15,609 nt of DNA from Oscillospiraceae bacterium (GCA_021629085.1 JAJXRJ010000044.1:1-15609), one strand, 5' to 3'. Shown: positions 1-7,968, counted from the stretch's first letter. Notes: a model not told the origin generated them from the letters alone. Made by a program: numbers and translations.

Positions 1-97
1 AATATATCTTTGGACAACCGCATATTATTATACAGCGAAACGGCCGAGATTGCAAGCATTTTTCTAAAAACAGTTAAAAAACCAAACAGAATGGTAA

Positions 98-124
98 AAA
101 ACGCAAAAAAAGAAATTGCGTTTT
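98..124. terminator. possible bidirectional terminator hairpin
   Basis: There is a perfect 9-bp inverted repeat, AAAACGCAA (98-106) and TTGCGTTTT (116-124), with a 9-base loop. A-runs lie on the left and a T-run on the right, as in factor-independent terminators. Only three of the pairs are G-C, so the stem is weak. It could end a gene lying left of the window. Confidence 0.35.
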
Positions 125-261
125 CATCGCACTTTTAGCCCAAATCCCCCATAAAACGAGCAGGATTTTTTTAGATTTTTGGTGCTTTTTTGTCTAATAT
201 TGTAAAAAATATACATTTTTGTAAATTAATGTAAAAACATTTTGCGTTTTTTCTTGCAATA

Positions 262-296
262 TGCGACATTCTTTGAACGGCAAAACCCGTATAATG
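262..296 (+). promoter_or_regulatory. putative spoIIE promoter with Spo0A-like box
   Basis: A perfect -10, TATAAT, lies at 290-295. No good -35 sits at the usual 17-bp distance, but GCGACA (263-268, four of six matches to TTGACA) lies exactly 21 bp upstream. The overlapping TGCGACA (262-268) reads TGTCGCA on the other strand, one mismatch from the Spo0A box TGTCGAA. A second one-mismatch box, TGTCTAA, is at 191-197. The Bacillus subtilis spoIIE promoter is known for sigma-A elements at 21-bp spacing and Spo0A activation, so the resemblance is meaningful but unproven. Confidence 0.45.
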
Positions 297-353
297 GACG
301 GTACAAAGGAAAAAAATCGCCGGCTTTTGCACTGGCGAAAAAGGGGGATGAAA

Positions 354-2696
354 ATGCTGAAGTCGGAGGTTTTGCCCTATATGCGCACACAGCGGGGCAG
401 CAGAGGGCCCCAGCCGTCATTTTTAGCATACAAGGGACAAGCTGTAGATGCAGGATTAGCATTTCTGCTTTCTTGCGCACCCGTGTTTGGAAGCTTTGTG
501 CCGTTCGGCCTGTCGTACTATGCGGCCACATTTCAGACAAGCGGATGGTTGTTGAAATTGCTTGCGGTGGGGCTGGGATGCCTTATCACAGTTGGACCGG
601 TTTTGACGCTGAAATATTTGATTCCGCTTATGCTATACACACTTGTCACGGTTTTGACAGATTTTCAAAAGACATACATAAAAGCGTTGACGCTGTCAGG
701 GATGCTGCTTTTGGCAAATGTTGTGCTGTACGTATTTTCAGGCTTTATTTTGTATGACATTGTAGTGGGCGTTGTGGAATCGTTTTTGTGCTTTGTGGGC
801 GTATTTGTAGCCCAAAAGGCCGAACCTTTATTAAAAACATATCATAAGCGCACGGCCATTGCGCCCGAGGAGCTTATCAGTATTACCGCTGTGTTTGGGG
901 TAATGGTTTTGAGCCTTTCACGCATACCGCCAATAGCAGGGCTAAATGTTTCTAATATTTTGAGCATCACACTGATTTTGATGCTTTGCTTAAAAGGCGA
1001 GCTTGGTATGGGCGCAGCAGTTGGCGTAATTGTGGGGCTCATTAACGGCATCAGCAATTACAACATGAGCGCGGTAATCGGTGCTTTTTCCTTTTCCGCT
1101 TTGGTGGCGGGGCTGTTCAAGCCCTTTGGCAAGGTGGGAGTTTGCTTGGGGTTTATTTTGGCAAACTCGGTAATCACCATTTTTTTAAACAGTTCCACGG
1201 AGGTGTTGATCAGCGTGTATGACATCATCTCCGCCTCCCTTTTATTTTTTCTGCTGCCCGATAAAGTGGTCAGCTATTTTACCGCATTTAGCGGAAAAAC
1301 CGTGGAGAGCAATCTCGACGTTGTGCGGCGTGGGGAAGAGATGAAGGACGTTGTGGAAAAGCGGATGCACAGCGCGTCTAGTTCATTAAAAGGCCTTTCC
1401 GATATGTATTTTGAAATCAGTGAACAGGACGCACAGTATGACAAAAAGGACATGATCGCACTGTTTGACAGCTGTTCTAAAAAGGTGTGTGCGGACTGCG
1501 GTTTAAAGTATGTCTGCTGGCAAAAGGACTATCAAAACTCCTATCAGCAGATGTTTCAAATGCTTGCATCCGCAGAACAGACAGGGCAGCTTAGGGCGCG
1601 GGATCTGCCGGAAAAATTTAAAGAGCGGTGCTCAAAACGCGAGGCGTTTTTGGTTGCTTTTAACCACATGTATGAAATTTATAAAATGAGTAAGTTATGG
1701 AGGTCGAAGATCATCGAAAGCAGAAATGTAGCGGCAAGACAATTAAAGGATGTAGCAGACATTATTGACGGGATTTCGGAAAGCGTATGCATTGGCGTGG
1801 ATGTAGAGCTGGAAAACGCCATTGCCACGGAGCTGGACAAGCATGGAATTTTGACCAATTACATATGGGTGATTGTAAAAGACGCTGAACAGCAGCGCTT
1901 TGAAATCACGATTTCTATCAAAAATTATAAAACGGATATGGAATATCTGGCGCAGGACGCCATTGTGGATGTGACGGGCTTTGGCGTGCGGATTGGAAAA
2001 ATTTGCAAGACAGACGGCGAAATGGTGGTGAAATTTTTCCCCAAAGAAAAATATTCGCTGAGCGTAGGCGTAGCACAGGTGAACAAGGCGGGGGAGAAGG
2101 AGTGCGGCGACAGCTATATGTCCATTTGCTTAAACGGCGGCGGGCATGTGCTGGCTATCAGCGACGGCATGGGCAGCGGCTCAGTTGCAGCAAAGGAGAG
2201 CCGCTCAGTGATGGAACTGCTGGAAGGATTTTTTGAAGCGGGGTTTGAAACGGATGCTGCACTCAACTTAATCAATTCAGCGCTGCTTTTAAAAACGGGC
2301 AGCGAGACATTTTCCACTGTCGACCTTGCTTCTATTGACCTGTGCGAAGGGAATATCCGATTTGTTAAAATCGGCGGGTCGACCAGCTTTATCAAAACGG
2401 GTTCAAAGGTGGAGCGGATCCTCTTTTCCTCCCTGCCCATTGGTGTGATGATGGGCGTAGATAAGCAAACCTGTGTCCGCCGGGTACAAAATGAAACCAT
2501 GCTGGTGATGGTTTCAGATGGGATTATTGATTCTGCCAAAGACGGCGATGACACATGGATTACCCGTCTATTGGGAGAAACGGTGTCTTACAATCCACAG
2601 ACCATTGCCAATATCGTGTTAAAAAAAGCACTGGAAAACTGTGGCGGAAAGGCATGCGATGATATGACCGTAATGGCGGCGCGCGTTTGGGAATGA
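354..2696 (+). CDS. spoIIE: stage II sporulation protein E, membrane PP2C-type phosphatase
   Basis: SpoIIE is the serine phosphatase that dephosphorylates SpoIIAA and thereby frees sigma-F in the forespore; it also associates with the polar septum. This copy is 780 residues, close to the roughly 800 usual for the family. Residues about 30-310 are a multi-pass membrane region with about ten hydrophobic segments. A central regulatory part carries a Cys cluster (C374, C379, C382, C388). The PP2C domain covers about 565-780, with the expected metal-binding acidic residues: D586 in GDSY, D604 in SDGMGSG, D722 in SDGIID and D769/D770 in DDMTV. I chose ATG 354 because GGGGG at 343-347 is six bases upstream. 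ATG 348 abuts that site, and an in-frame ATG at 261 lies upstream of the promoter's -10. The gene seems to be transcribed alone or with the small gene that follows. Confidence 0.96.
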   Translation: MLKSEVLPYMRTQRGSRGPQPSFLAYKGQAVDAGLAFLLSCAPVFGSFVPFGLSYYAATFQTSGWLLKLLAVGLGCLITVGPVLTLKYLIPLMLYTLVTVLTDFQKTYIKALTLSGMLLLANVVLYVFSGFILYDIVVGVVESFLCFVGVFVAQKAEPLLKTYHKRTAIAPEELISITAVFGVMVLSLSRIPPIAGLNVSNILSITLILMLCLKGELGMGAAVGVIVGLINGISNYNMSAVIGAFSFSALVAGLFKPFGKVGVCLGFILANSVITIFLNSSTEVLISVYDIISASLLFFLLPDKVVSYFTAFSGKTVESNLDVVRRGEEMKDVVEKRMHSASSSLKGLSDMYFEISEQDAQYDKKDMIALFDSCSKKVCADCGLKYVCWQKDYQNSYQQMFQMLASAEQTGQLRARDLPEKFKERCSKREAFLVAFNHMYEIYKMSKLWRSKIIESRNVAARQLKDVADIIDGISESVCIGVDVELENAIATELDKHGILTNYIWVIVKDAEQQRFEITISIKNYKTDMEYLAQDAIVDVTGFGVRIGKICKTDGEMVVKFFPKEKYSLSVGVAQVNKAGEKECGDSYMSICLNGGGHVLAISDGMGSGSVAAKESRSVMELLEGFFEAGFETDAALNLINSALLLKTGSETFSTVDLASIDLCEGNIRFVKIGGSTSFIKTGSKVERILFSSLPIGVMMGVDKQTCVRRVQNETMLVMVSDGIIDSAKDGDDTWITRLLGETVSYNPQTIANIVLKKALENCGGKACDDMTVMAARVWE

Positions 2697-2715
2697 TGGA
2701 TTGTTCTATGGATTT

Positions 2716-2744
2716 TTGCCAGGGCGTCTGCCACAAAACATAAT
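2716..2744 (+). promoter_or_regulatory. possible sigma-A promoter for the small membrane protein gene
   Basis: TTGCCA (2716-2721) and CATAAT (2739-2744) are separated by 17 bp and lie just after the spoIIE stop codon. They could give the small downstream gene its own transcript. No terminator is visible between spoIIE and this gene, so read-through is also possible. Confidence 0.4.
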
Positions 2745-2808
2745 ATGTATAAACATTCCAAACTTGGCAAGAATTTAGATAGACCAATCATGGAAAGGAA
2801 GATGTTTC

Positions 2809-3087
2809 ATGCCGGAAGAATCCCGCGCTGCAAAAAATCACGCAAAAGGATTCCGCATTTGGCAAAAGGGCGGAAGGCGAAAACAAAAACAAGACGCATT
2901 GGAGCCGTGCGGGAGAGGCGATATTGTTTCCCAGGCGGAAGAAATTGTGCGGCGGTGCATGGCGCAAGGAGAGTCCGCGCGCCAAAAAGAGCAGGAAAAC
3001 ACGCAGCTGCGGGGCGCAGTTTTGACAATTGTTTTGACTGCAATTGCAATTGCGGCAGCAGTCGTCATTGTGAGTCTGTGTATCTAA
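2809..3087 (+). CDS. small hypothetical protein with C-terminal membrane anchor
   Basis: I do not recognise this 92-residue protein. The first two thirds are hydrophilic and rich in Lys, Arg, Glu and Gln, with a likely helical stretch at about residues 38-66. Residues about 69-90 are an uninterrupted hydrophobic segment of Ala, Ile, Val and Leu that ends almost at the C-terminus. It therefore looks like a tail-anchored protein with its body in the cytoplasm. ATG 2809 follows AAAGGAAG (2794-2801) by seven bases, a good ribosome-binding site and the main reason to accept the gene. It sits 112 bases after spoIIE and ahead of a strong terminator. A sporulation role is possible from position alone, but nothing in the sequence shows it. 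Confidence 0.6.
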   Translation: MPEESRAAKNHAKGFRIWQKGGRRKQKQDALEPCGRGDIVSQAEEIVRRCMAQGESARQKEQENTQLRGAVLTIVLTAIAIAAAVVIVSLCI

Positions 3088-3160
3088 GAGCAGGCCTTAC
3101 AGGCCCAGAAATACCGTTGAAAAGCGGGGTGGTAATGCGAACCCTTTTCAAATGAAAATA

Positions 3161-3195
3161 AAAAAGGGCCCGGTTTTTAAAACCGGGCCCTTTTT
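3161..3195. terminator. bidirectional factor-independent terminator
   Basis: The arms 3161-3177 and 3179-3195 form a perfect inverted repeat. The core GGGCCCGG/CCGGGCCC is flanked by an A-run on the left and a T-run on the right. It lies between two converging genes, the small membrane protein (+) and the ABC ATPase (-), and can serve both. Confidence 0.93.
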
Positions 3196-3201
3196 ATTGC
3201 A

Positions 3202-4314
3202 TTAGTTGGTGATGGTAATATGGGTTTCTTTATCAAACACATGAATTTTATGCGCATCAAACGCGATTTTGATTTTATCATGCGCCGCTGCAGTGCTTCT
3301 GGGGCTAACGCGTGCAATAAAGGCGGTTCCTGCAATTTTTAAATAGAGGTAGGTTTCTGCACCCATTGCTTCGGTAATATCCACATCTGCATCCACAACA
3401 CACTCAGGCGCCATAGAAATAAAGCTTTCTTCATCGTGCAAATCTTCCGGACGGATGCCCATAATCACTTCTTTGCCGATATATCCGCCGTCTTCTAGCA
3501 CTTTTGCTTTGGATTCTTCCAATTTAATAGAGAATTTGTCAAATTTCAGATAAACGCTGCTGTCTTTTTTCTCCACCTTCGCATCAATAAAGTTCATCTG
3601 CGGGCTGCCAATAAAGCCGGCAACAAACATGTTGCAAGGCTTGTTGTACAGGTTCATAGGGGAATCCACCTGCTGCATAATGCCGTCTTTCATAACCACA
3701 ATTCTAGAACCCATGGTCATTGCTTCAGTCTGGTCATGTGTTACATAAATAAAGGTGGTTTGCAGTCTGTGATGCAGCTTACCGATTTCAGTACGCATCT
3801 GCACACGCAGTTTCGCGTCCAGGTTGGAAAGCGGTTCGTCCATTAAGAACACTTTGGGCTCCCGTACAATAGCGCGCCCCAGCGCAACCCTCTGGCGCTG
3901 TCCGCCGGAAAGCGCTTTCGGTTTGCGGTCTAAAAGGTGCTCAATGTCAAGGATTTTAGCAGCCGCTGTAACGCGTTTGTTAATTTCATCCTTTGGCGTT
4001 TTGCGCAGTTTTAAACCAAACGCCATGTTTTCATACACCGTCATGTGCGGATACAGTGCATAGTTTTGGAATACCATTGCGATGTCGCGGTCTTTGGGCG
4101 CAACATCATTGACGAGTTTGTCATCAATATAGAGTTCACCCTCAGAAATTTCCTCCAGACCAGCGATCATGCGAAGCGTGGTGGACTTACCACAGCCGGA
4201 AGGACCAACCAGAACTATAAACTCTTTGTCAGCAATATCAAGACAAAAATCGGAAACGGCAACCACGCCGCCCGTGTATTTTTTATAGATGTGATCCAGT
4301 TTGAGACTTGCCAT
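3202..4314 (-). CDS. MsmX/UgpC-family sugar ABC transporter ATP-binding protein
   Basis: This is the cytoplasmic ATPase of CUT1-type carbohydrate importers, which hydrolyses ATP to drive oligosaccharide or polyol uptake through partner permeases. In its 370 residues all nucleotide-binding motifs are intact: Walker A GPSGCGKST (37-45), Q-loop Q83, signature LSGGQ (135-139), Walker B VFLMDE (155-160), D-loop SNLD (163-166) and switch His 193. Residues from about 240 form the TOBE-type regulatory domain typical of MalK/UgpC/MsmX. I chose the ATG at 4314 because AGGAGG precedes it by seven bases; an upstream in-frame ATG at 4341 has no such site. No permease or substrate-binding gene is beside it. 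This fits a shared ATPase serving several importers, as MsmX does in B. subtilis. The exact substrate cannot be told from sequence. Confidence 0.93.
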   Translation of the reverse strand: MASLKLDHIYKKYTGGVVAVSDFCLDIADKEFIVLVGPSGCGKSTTLRMIAGLEEISEGELYIDDKLVNDVAPKDRDIAMVFQNYALYPHMTVYENMAFGLKLRKTPKDEINKRVTAAAKILDIEHLLDRKPKALSGGQRQRVALGRAIVREPKVFLMDEPLSNLDAKLRVQMRTEIGKLHHRLQTTFIYVTHDQTEAMTMGSRIVVMKDGIMQQVDSPMNLYNKPCNMFVAGFIGSPQMNFIDAKVEKKDSSVYLKFDKFSIKLEESKAKVLEDGGYIGKEVIMGIRPEDLHDEESFISMAPECVVDADVDITEAMGAETYLYLKIAGTAFIARVSPRSTAAAHDKIKIAFDAHKIHVFDKETHITITN

Positions 4315-4648
4315 TTTGTAACCTCCTGTAAATTTGTTCACTGCGTTTCATTCCAAAAGCGAAAATGTACGCAAACTTTAACCACTTTAAGTCTACTCTA
4401 ATCATACCATAAACCTGTGGGCAAGGGAACTAGTCAAATGTACAAAAATCAAAAAGAATATTTAGTAACATTGCATAAAAAACACGAAAATACAGAAATA
4501 ACAGGACGCCCAGCCGTCTGCCGTTCGGATATTATGCACAATTTCAATTCATAACTGACCGCTTGTTTTGTTAAAGTTGTCCTCTCTGTATAAAAATTTT
4601 GTGATATTTTTGTGATTTGCACCATAAATTTCGAGAAATCAGGCTTGT
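4315..4648. other. intergenic region between tex and the ABC ATPase gene
   Basis: These 334 AT-rich bases between two leftward genes hold no convincing gene. The right part shows a near-tandem repeat of ATTTTGTGAT around 4596-4616. No strong terminator for tex is visible; the only hairpins (a GACG/CGTC pair near 4504-4517, and ATTTC/GAAAT-type pairing near 4628-4638) are short and lack T-runs. The promoter for the ATPase gene lies at the left. Confidence 0.5.
4401..4409 (-). promoter_or_regulatory. putative extended -10 promoter of the ABC ATPase gene
   Basis: On the minus strand TGGTATGAT occurs, an extended -10 element (TG, one base, then TATGAT), about 85 bases before the start codon. The -35 at 17 bp is poor (TTCCCT). 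A TTGACT further upstream is too distant to pair with it. Confidence 0.4.
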
Positions 4649-6802
4649 TTATTGTGCATCTTTTATGGATAAGGAGATTCGGTTTTTGGATACATCCACA
4701 TCCATCACCTTTACGGCAACCACGTCGCCCACCTGCAGCACATCGGTGGGGTGTTTGATATAGGCATTACTGATGTTTGAAATATGCACCAATCCATCCT
4801 GGTGAACGCCGATGTCTACGAATGCGCCGAAGTCAATCACATTGCGCACGGTTCCCTGCATCACCATACCAGGTTTTAAATCGTTGATGTCCATCACGTT
4901 TGTGCGCAGCGCAGGCTGGGGCAGCTCGTCACGCGGGTCGCGCCCCGGCTTTAACAGTGCGGCGGCAATGTCGGAAACGGTAAGGGCGCCCACCTGGTTT
5001 TTGGCGCAGAAGGCGGTGATATCAAATGTTTTCATCCGGTTTAGGATATCGGTAACCCTGCCGTTTGCCACATCGTCTAACGTGTAGCCCAAAGCGTCCA
5101 GCAGCTTTTTTGCAACATCGTAAGATTCTGGATGCACTGAGGTATTGTCTAAAATATCGTCGCCGCCGGGGATGCGCAAAAACCCGGCGCACTGGGTAAA
5201 TGCCTTAGGCCCCAGCTTTTCCACTTTTAAAAGCTGGCGGCGTTTTTGGTAGGCGCCGTTTTTTTCGCGGTATTTCACAATGTTTTTTGCAATGGCCGTG
5301 TTGATGCCGGACACATAGGAGAGCAGTGCCGCGGACGCGGTGTTCAAATCCACGCCCACTTGGTTGACACAGTCCTCTACCACACCGCCCAGCGCTTCAC
5401 TCAAGCGCTTTTGATTCATGTCGTGCTGATATTGCCCTACGCCAATGGACTTGGGGTCAATTTTGACAAATTCCACCAGCGGGTCTTGCACGCGGCGCGC
5501 AATGGAAACCGCGCTGCGCTGCTCTACAGTAAAATCCGGAAATTCCTCTGCGCCCGCCTCGGACGCGGAATACACCGACGCACCCGCTTCGTTTGCAATG
5601 AGATAGGGTACGCGCACCGGCAAATGTGAAATGGCCTCCGCGATAAACTGTTCCGTTTCCCTGGATGCAGTGCCGTTGCCAATGGCAATGAGATTGACAC
5701 CATAGCGTTTGATCAGGTTTAAAACAGTGGCACGCGATTTCTCCCGGTCGTGGTGGGGGAGGGTACAGTATAAAACACCTGTGTCGCACACCTTGCCGGT
5801 GGCGTCAATCACTGCAATTTTACAGCCGGTGCGGTAGCCGGGGTCCACACCCAGCACAATTTTTCCGCGGATGGGCGGCTGCATGAGCAGGCTGTGCAGG
5901 TTTTTAGAGAACACCTTAATCGCGCCTTCCGATGCAGATTCGGTGAGGGATGCGCGCACTTCCCGTTCCACTGACGGCGCAATGAGACGCTTGTAGGCGT
6001 CTTTGACAGTGTCAAATAACAGGCCTTTGAAAATGGAGCGGGGATTGGTGATGACCTGCTGGTTGAGCCGCTGTAACAGGGCGTCTTCGTCCACTTCCAG
6101 CGACACGCTTAAATAGCCCTCTTTTTCACCGCGGTTGATTGCCAGCACCCGATGCCCGGCAAGCGATTTGACGCGCTCGGAAAAATCGTAGTACATGGCA
6201 TATACCGAATCTTCCTCTTTTGCGGCGCGCGTACAAATGACGCCGTTTGCGGCATATGTGCTGCGGATGAGTTTGCGGTAGTCGGCATTGTCTGAGATAA
6301 TTTCAGCGATAATGTCGCACGCGCCCAAAAGCGCATCCTCGGCACATTCCACCCCCTTTTTTGCGTCGACGTAAGGCGCGGCAATTTCCGCCGGATTTCC
6401 GTGTTCTATATCCTGAAGCAAGATTTTGTTTGCCAAAGGCTCTAGGCCCTTTTCCTTTGCAATGGTGGCGCGCGTCCGCTTTTTTTGTTTGTAGGGGCGG
6501 TATAAATCCTCCAGCTCCTGCAAAATAGAGGCCGCTTCAATCTTTTTTGTAAGCTCGGGCGTGAGCTTGTCCTGCGCGCCGATGAGCGACAAAATTTCTT
6601 CCCGCCGTTCGTTGAGCTTCCGCAAATAGGTAAGCCGCTCACTTAGCTTTCGCAATGCGGCGTCGTCCATTGCGCCGGTGGCCTCCTTGCGGTAGCGTGC
6701 CACAAATGCAATGGTATTGCCGGCGTCCAGCAGGCTGACTGCGTTTTCCACCTGTTCGGGGCGCAGCCCCAGTTCTTCACTCAGTGTCTTTAAAATGTCC
6801 AT
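4649..6802 (-). CDS. tex: Tex family RNA-binding S1 domain protein
   Basis: Tex is a conserved cytoplasmic nucleic-acid-binding protein, related to the core of eukaryotic Spt6 and linked to transcription and RNA metabolism. At 717 residues the copy has the usual length and domain order. A helical Tex N-terminal region occupies about 1-300. A YqgF/RuvX-like fold begins at GVDPG (318-322) and includes IGNGTASRETE (374-384) and NEAGASVYS (404-412). Helix-hairpin-helix motifs cover about 485-545, including the conserved stretch after VGQYQHDM (455-462). A C-terminal S1 domain covers about 643-712. The start at 6802 follows GGAGG by five bases. That site lies inside the end of the upstream pseudouridine synthase gene, and the two genes overlap by 26 bases, so they are probably translationally coupled. 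Confidence 0.96.
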   Translation of the reverse strand: MDILKTLSEELGLRPEQVENAVSLLDAGNTIAFVARYRKEATGAMDDAALRKLSERLTYLRKLNERREEILSLIGAQDKLTPELTKKIEAASILQELEDLYRPYKQKKRTRATIAKEKGLEPLANKILLQDIEHGNPAEIAAPYVDAKKGVECAEDALLGACDIIAEIISDNADYRKLIRSTYAANGVICTRAAKEEDSVYAMYYDFSERVKSLAGHRVLAINRGEKEGYLSVSLEVDEDALLQRLNQQVITNPRSIFKGLLFDTVKDAYKRLIAPSVEREVRASLTESASEGAIKVFSKNLHSLLMQPPIRGKIVLGVDPGYRTGCKIAVIDATGKVCDTGVLYCTLPHHDREKSRATVLNLIKRYGVNLIAIGNGTASRETEQFIAEAISHLPVRVPYLIANEAGASVYSASEAGAEEFPDFTVEQRSAVSIARRVQDPLVEFVKIDPKSIGVGQYQHDMNQKRLSEALGGVVEDCVNQVGVDLNTASAALLSYVSGINTAIAKNIVKYREKNGAYQKRRQLLKVEKLGPKAFTQCAGFLRIPGGDDILDNTSVHPESYDVAKKLLDALGYTLDDVANGRVTDILNRMKTFDITAFCAKNQVGALTVSDIAAALLKPGRDPRDELPQPALRTNVMDINDLKPGMVMQGTVRNVIDFGAFVDIGVHQDGLVHISNISNAYIKHPTDVLQVGDVVAVKVMDVDVSKNRISLSIKDAQ

Positions 6803-7508
6803 GCAATCCTCCGTTGATACAATTGATTTCCTCTTTGGTCAGTTTTTTGATTTCGCCCGGCAAAAGTGCTGGGTCGAGCGTGAGCGCGCCGATGGACAGC
6901 CGCTTTAAATAACGCACCGGCTTGCCCCGCTTTTGAAACATTTGCTTGATTTGATGATATTTGCCCTCCCGAATCACCACCTCCGCTGCGTTTTTTGCGT
7001 TTAAAATGGTGAGGGAGGCCGGCATGGTCTGATAGCCGCCGTCTATGAAAATCCCCTGTGCAAACGCCTCAATATCCGATGCGTCCAGCTGACCGTCCAC
7101 CTCCACGTAATACCGTTTTGGCACATGTTTTTTGGGAGAGAGGATTTCGTGCGCAAATGCGCCGTCATCTGTGAGCAGCACAAACCCTTCGGTATCCAAA
7201 TCCAATCGCCCTGCCGGAAACAGGTTCCGGTGCGCGTAGGCATCGGGCACAAAATCCAGCACAGTCTGATAGCGCGCGTCGTCGGTGGCACTCACACAGC
7301 CCTTGGGCTTGTTGAGCATCAGATAGACAAACGGCTCGTACAAAAGCGGCCGCCCATCCAGTGTGACATGCGCGCTTTCTTCTGAAATCTTTGCGGCGGG
7401 ATCTGTCACAACTACGCCGTCCACCTGCACCCGTCCGCCGCGGATGGCCGCTTTTCCTTCTTTTCTCGTCCCCGCGCCGCAGTCGGCGAGGTATTTATCC
7501 AGTCGCAT
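6777..7508 (-). CDS. RsuA/RluB-family rRNA pseudouridine synthase
   Basis: The enzyme converts a specific rRNA uridine to pseudouridine. The 243-residue protein opens with an S4 RNA-binding domain (about residues 1-48, MRLDKYLADCGAGTRKE). A catalytic domain of the RsuA/RluB/RluE/RluF family follows. It has LNKPKG at about 65-70 and the catalytic motif GRLDLDTEG at 100-108, with D103 the expected nucleophile. Length and the compact C-terminus resemble RsuA, which modifies 16S rRNA, but family members that act on 23S rRNA cannot be excluded. AGGAGG lies five bases before the ATG at 7508. The gene is the middle one of a leftward operon, 13 bases after the DUF4830-like gene and overlapping tex by 26 bases. 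Confidence 0.92.
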   Translation of the reverse strand: MRLDKYLADCGAGTRKEGKAAIRGGRVQVDGVVVTDPAAKISEESAHVTLDGRPLLYEPFVYLMLNKPKGCVSATDDARYQTVLDFVPDAYAHRNLFPAGRLDLDTEGFVLLTDDGAFAHEILSPKKHVPKRYYVEVDGQLDASDIEAFAQGIFIDGGYQTMPASLTILNAKNAAEVVIREGKYHQIKQMFQKRGKPVRYLKRLSIGALTLDPALLPGEIKKLTKEEINCINGGLHGHFKDTE

Positions 7509-7521
7509 GGGGGCCTCCTGT

Positions 7522-7968
7522 TTATTCTTTGTCGCAAATGGCGTGCATAAAGCCGTCTAAGTCTGTGCTCATCACGTCGGCTGCAACAATGCTTCCCGCA
7601 TAGACAAACACGTTGACCCGCGCATTTTTATTGTTGCTCGGGTGGTTGTAAAGCTGATAGGAATAGCGCACCAAAACCTTGCCCTTATAGGGTTCCAAAT
7701 CCAGTCCCACACGCTTTTGCAGCAGATTGTAGTCCTCGTGCACCTGGTCAAACGACTCTGGGATTTTGACATGTTCGGTCTCGATAGGCGTGTTTGATAC
7801 CTGCCAGCCAAACTGCGCGATAAACGCCACACGGTCCGCGTCCGTCTCTGCGTTGTCAAAGTTATAATATTGGCTTGCGTTTGATTTGCCTGCCTCGTTT
7901 TGGTGCGGTATGAGCAAAGCGATAAGCCCCAAAAAGAGCAGGCATACATAAAACAAATGTTTTTTCAT
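7522..7968 (-). CDS. DUF4830-like membrane-anchored or exported protein
   Basis: This 148-residue protein starts with MKKHL and a single hydrophobic segment (about residues 5-21). That makes it a signal peptide or N-terminal anchor; I see no lipobox cysteine after it. The rest is a small extracytoplasmic domain. From memory its motifs, FGWQVSNTPIE, IPESFDQVHEDYN, YKGKVLVRYSYQ and the C-terminal STDLDGFMHAI, resemble the DUF4830 family of Firmicutes, whose function is unknown. I chose the ATG at 7968 because GAAAGGGA lies six to seven bases upstream; a longer frame reaching 8121 crosses the promoter. It is the first gene of the operon with the pseudouridine synthase and Tex, although no functional link is evident. 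Confidence 0.8.
   Translation of the reverse strand: MKKHLFYVCLLFLGLIALLIPHQNEAGKSNASQYYNFDNAETDADRVAFIAQFGWQVSNTPIETEHVKIPESFDQVHEDYNLLQKRVGLDLEPYKGKVLVRYSYQLYNHPSNNKNARVNVFVYAGSIVAADVMSTDLDGFMHAICDKE

Larger units (their letters stand above)
1..353. other. AT-rich gene-free region upstream of spoIIE
   Basis: No convincing coding sequence is present on either strand. The stretch is rich in A- and T-runs, including several TGTAAA/ATGTAAAA elements between about 200 and 240. It contains one terminator-like inverted repeat (98-124) and, at its right end, the spoIIE promoter (-10 at 290-295). Reading frames that cross it have no ribosome-binding site and no protein-like composition. Confidence 0.6.

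Noticed and set aside
226..757. Overlapping reading frames on both strands at the 5' end of spoIIE
   Set aside because: They lack ribosome-binding sites, overlap the well-supported spoIIE frame and its promoter, and their predicted proteins have no recognisable domain.
2745..3155. A 136-codon plus-strand frame overlapping the small membrane protein gene
   Set aside because: It is Arg/Lys/Cys-rich in the manner of an out-of-frame reading, has no ribosome-binding site, and the alternative frame starting at 2809 has both a ribosome-binding site and a clear membrane segment.
4501..4520. Small inverted repeat that might terminate tex
   Set aside because: The stem is four to five pairs and no T-run follows in the leftward direction, so it does not qualify as a terminator.
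4596..4616. Near-tandem TTTTGTGAT repeat downstream of tex
   Set aside because: Only two short AT-rich copies with no link to a promoter or known binding site; this is easily chance in such sequence.
5246..5629. Long plus-strand frame antisense to tex
   Set aside because: It lies wholly inside the conserved Tex coding region, has no suitable start signal, and is explained by the codon composition of the opposite strand.
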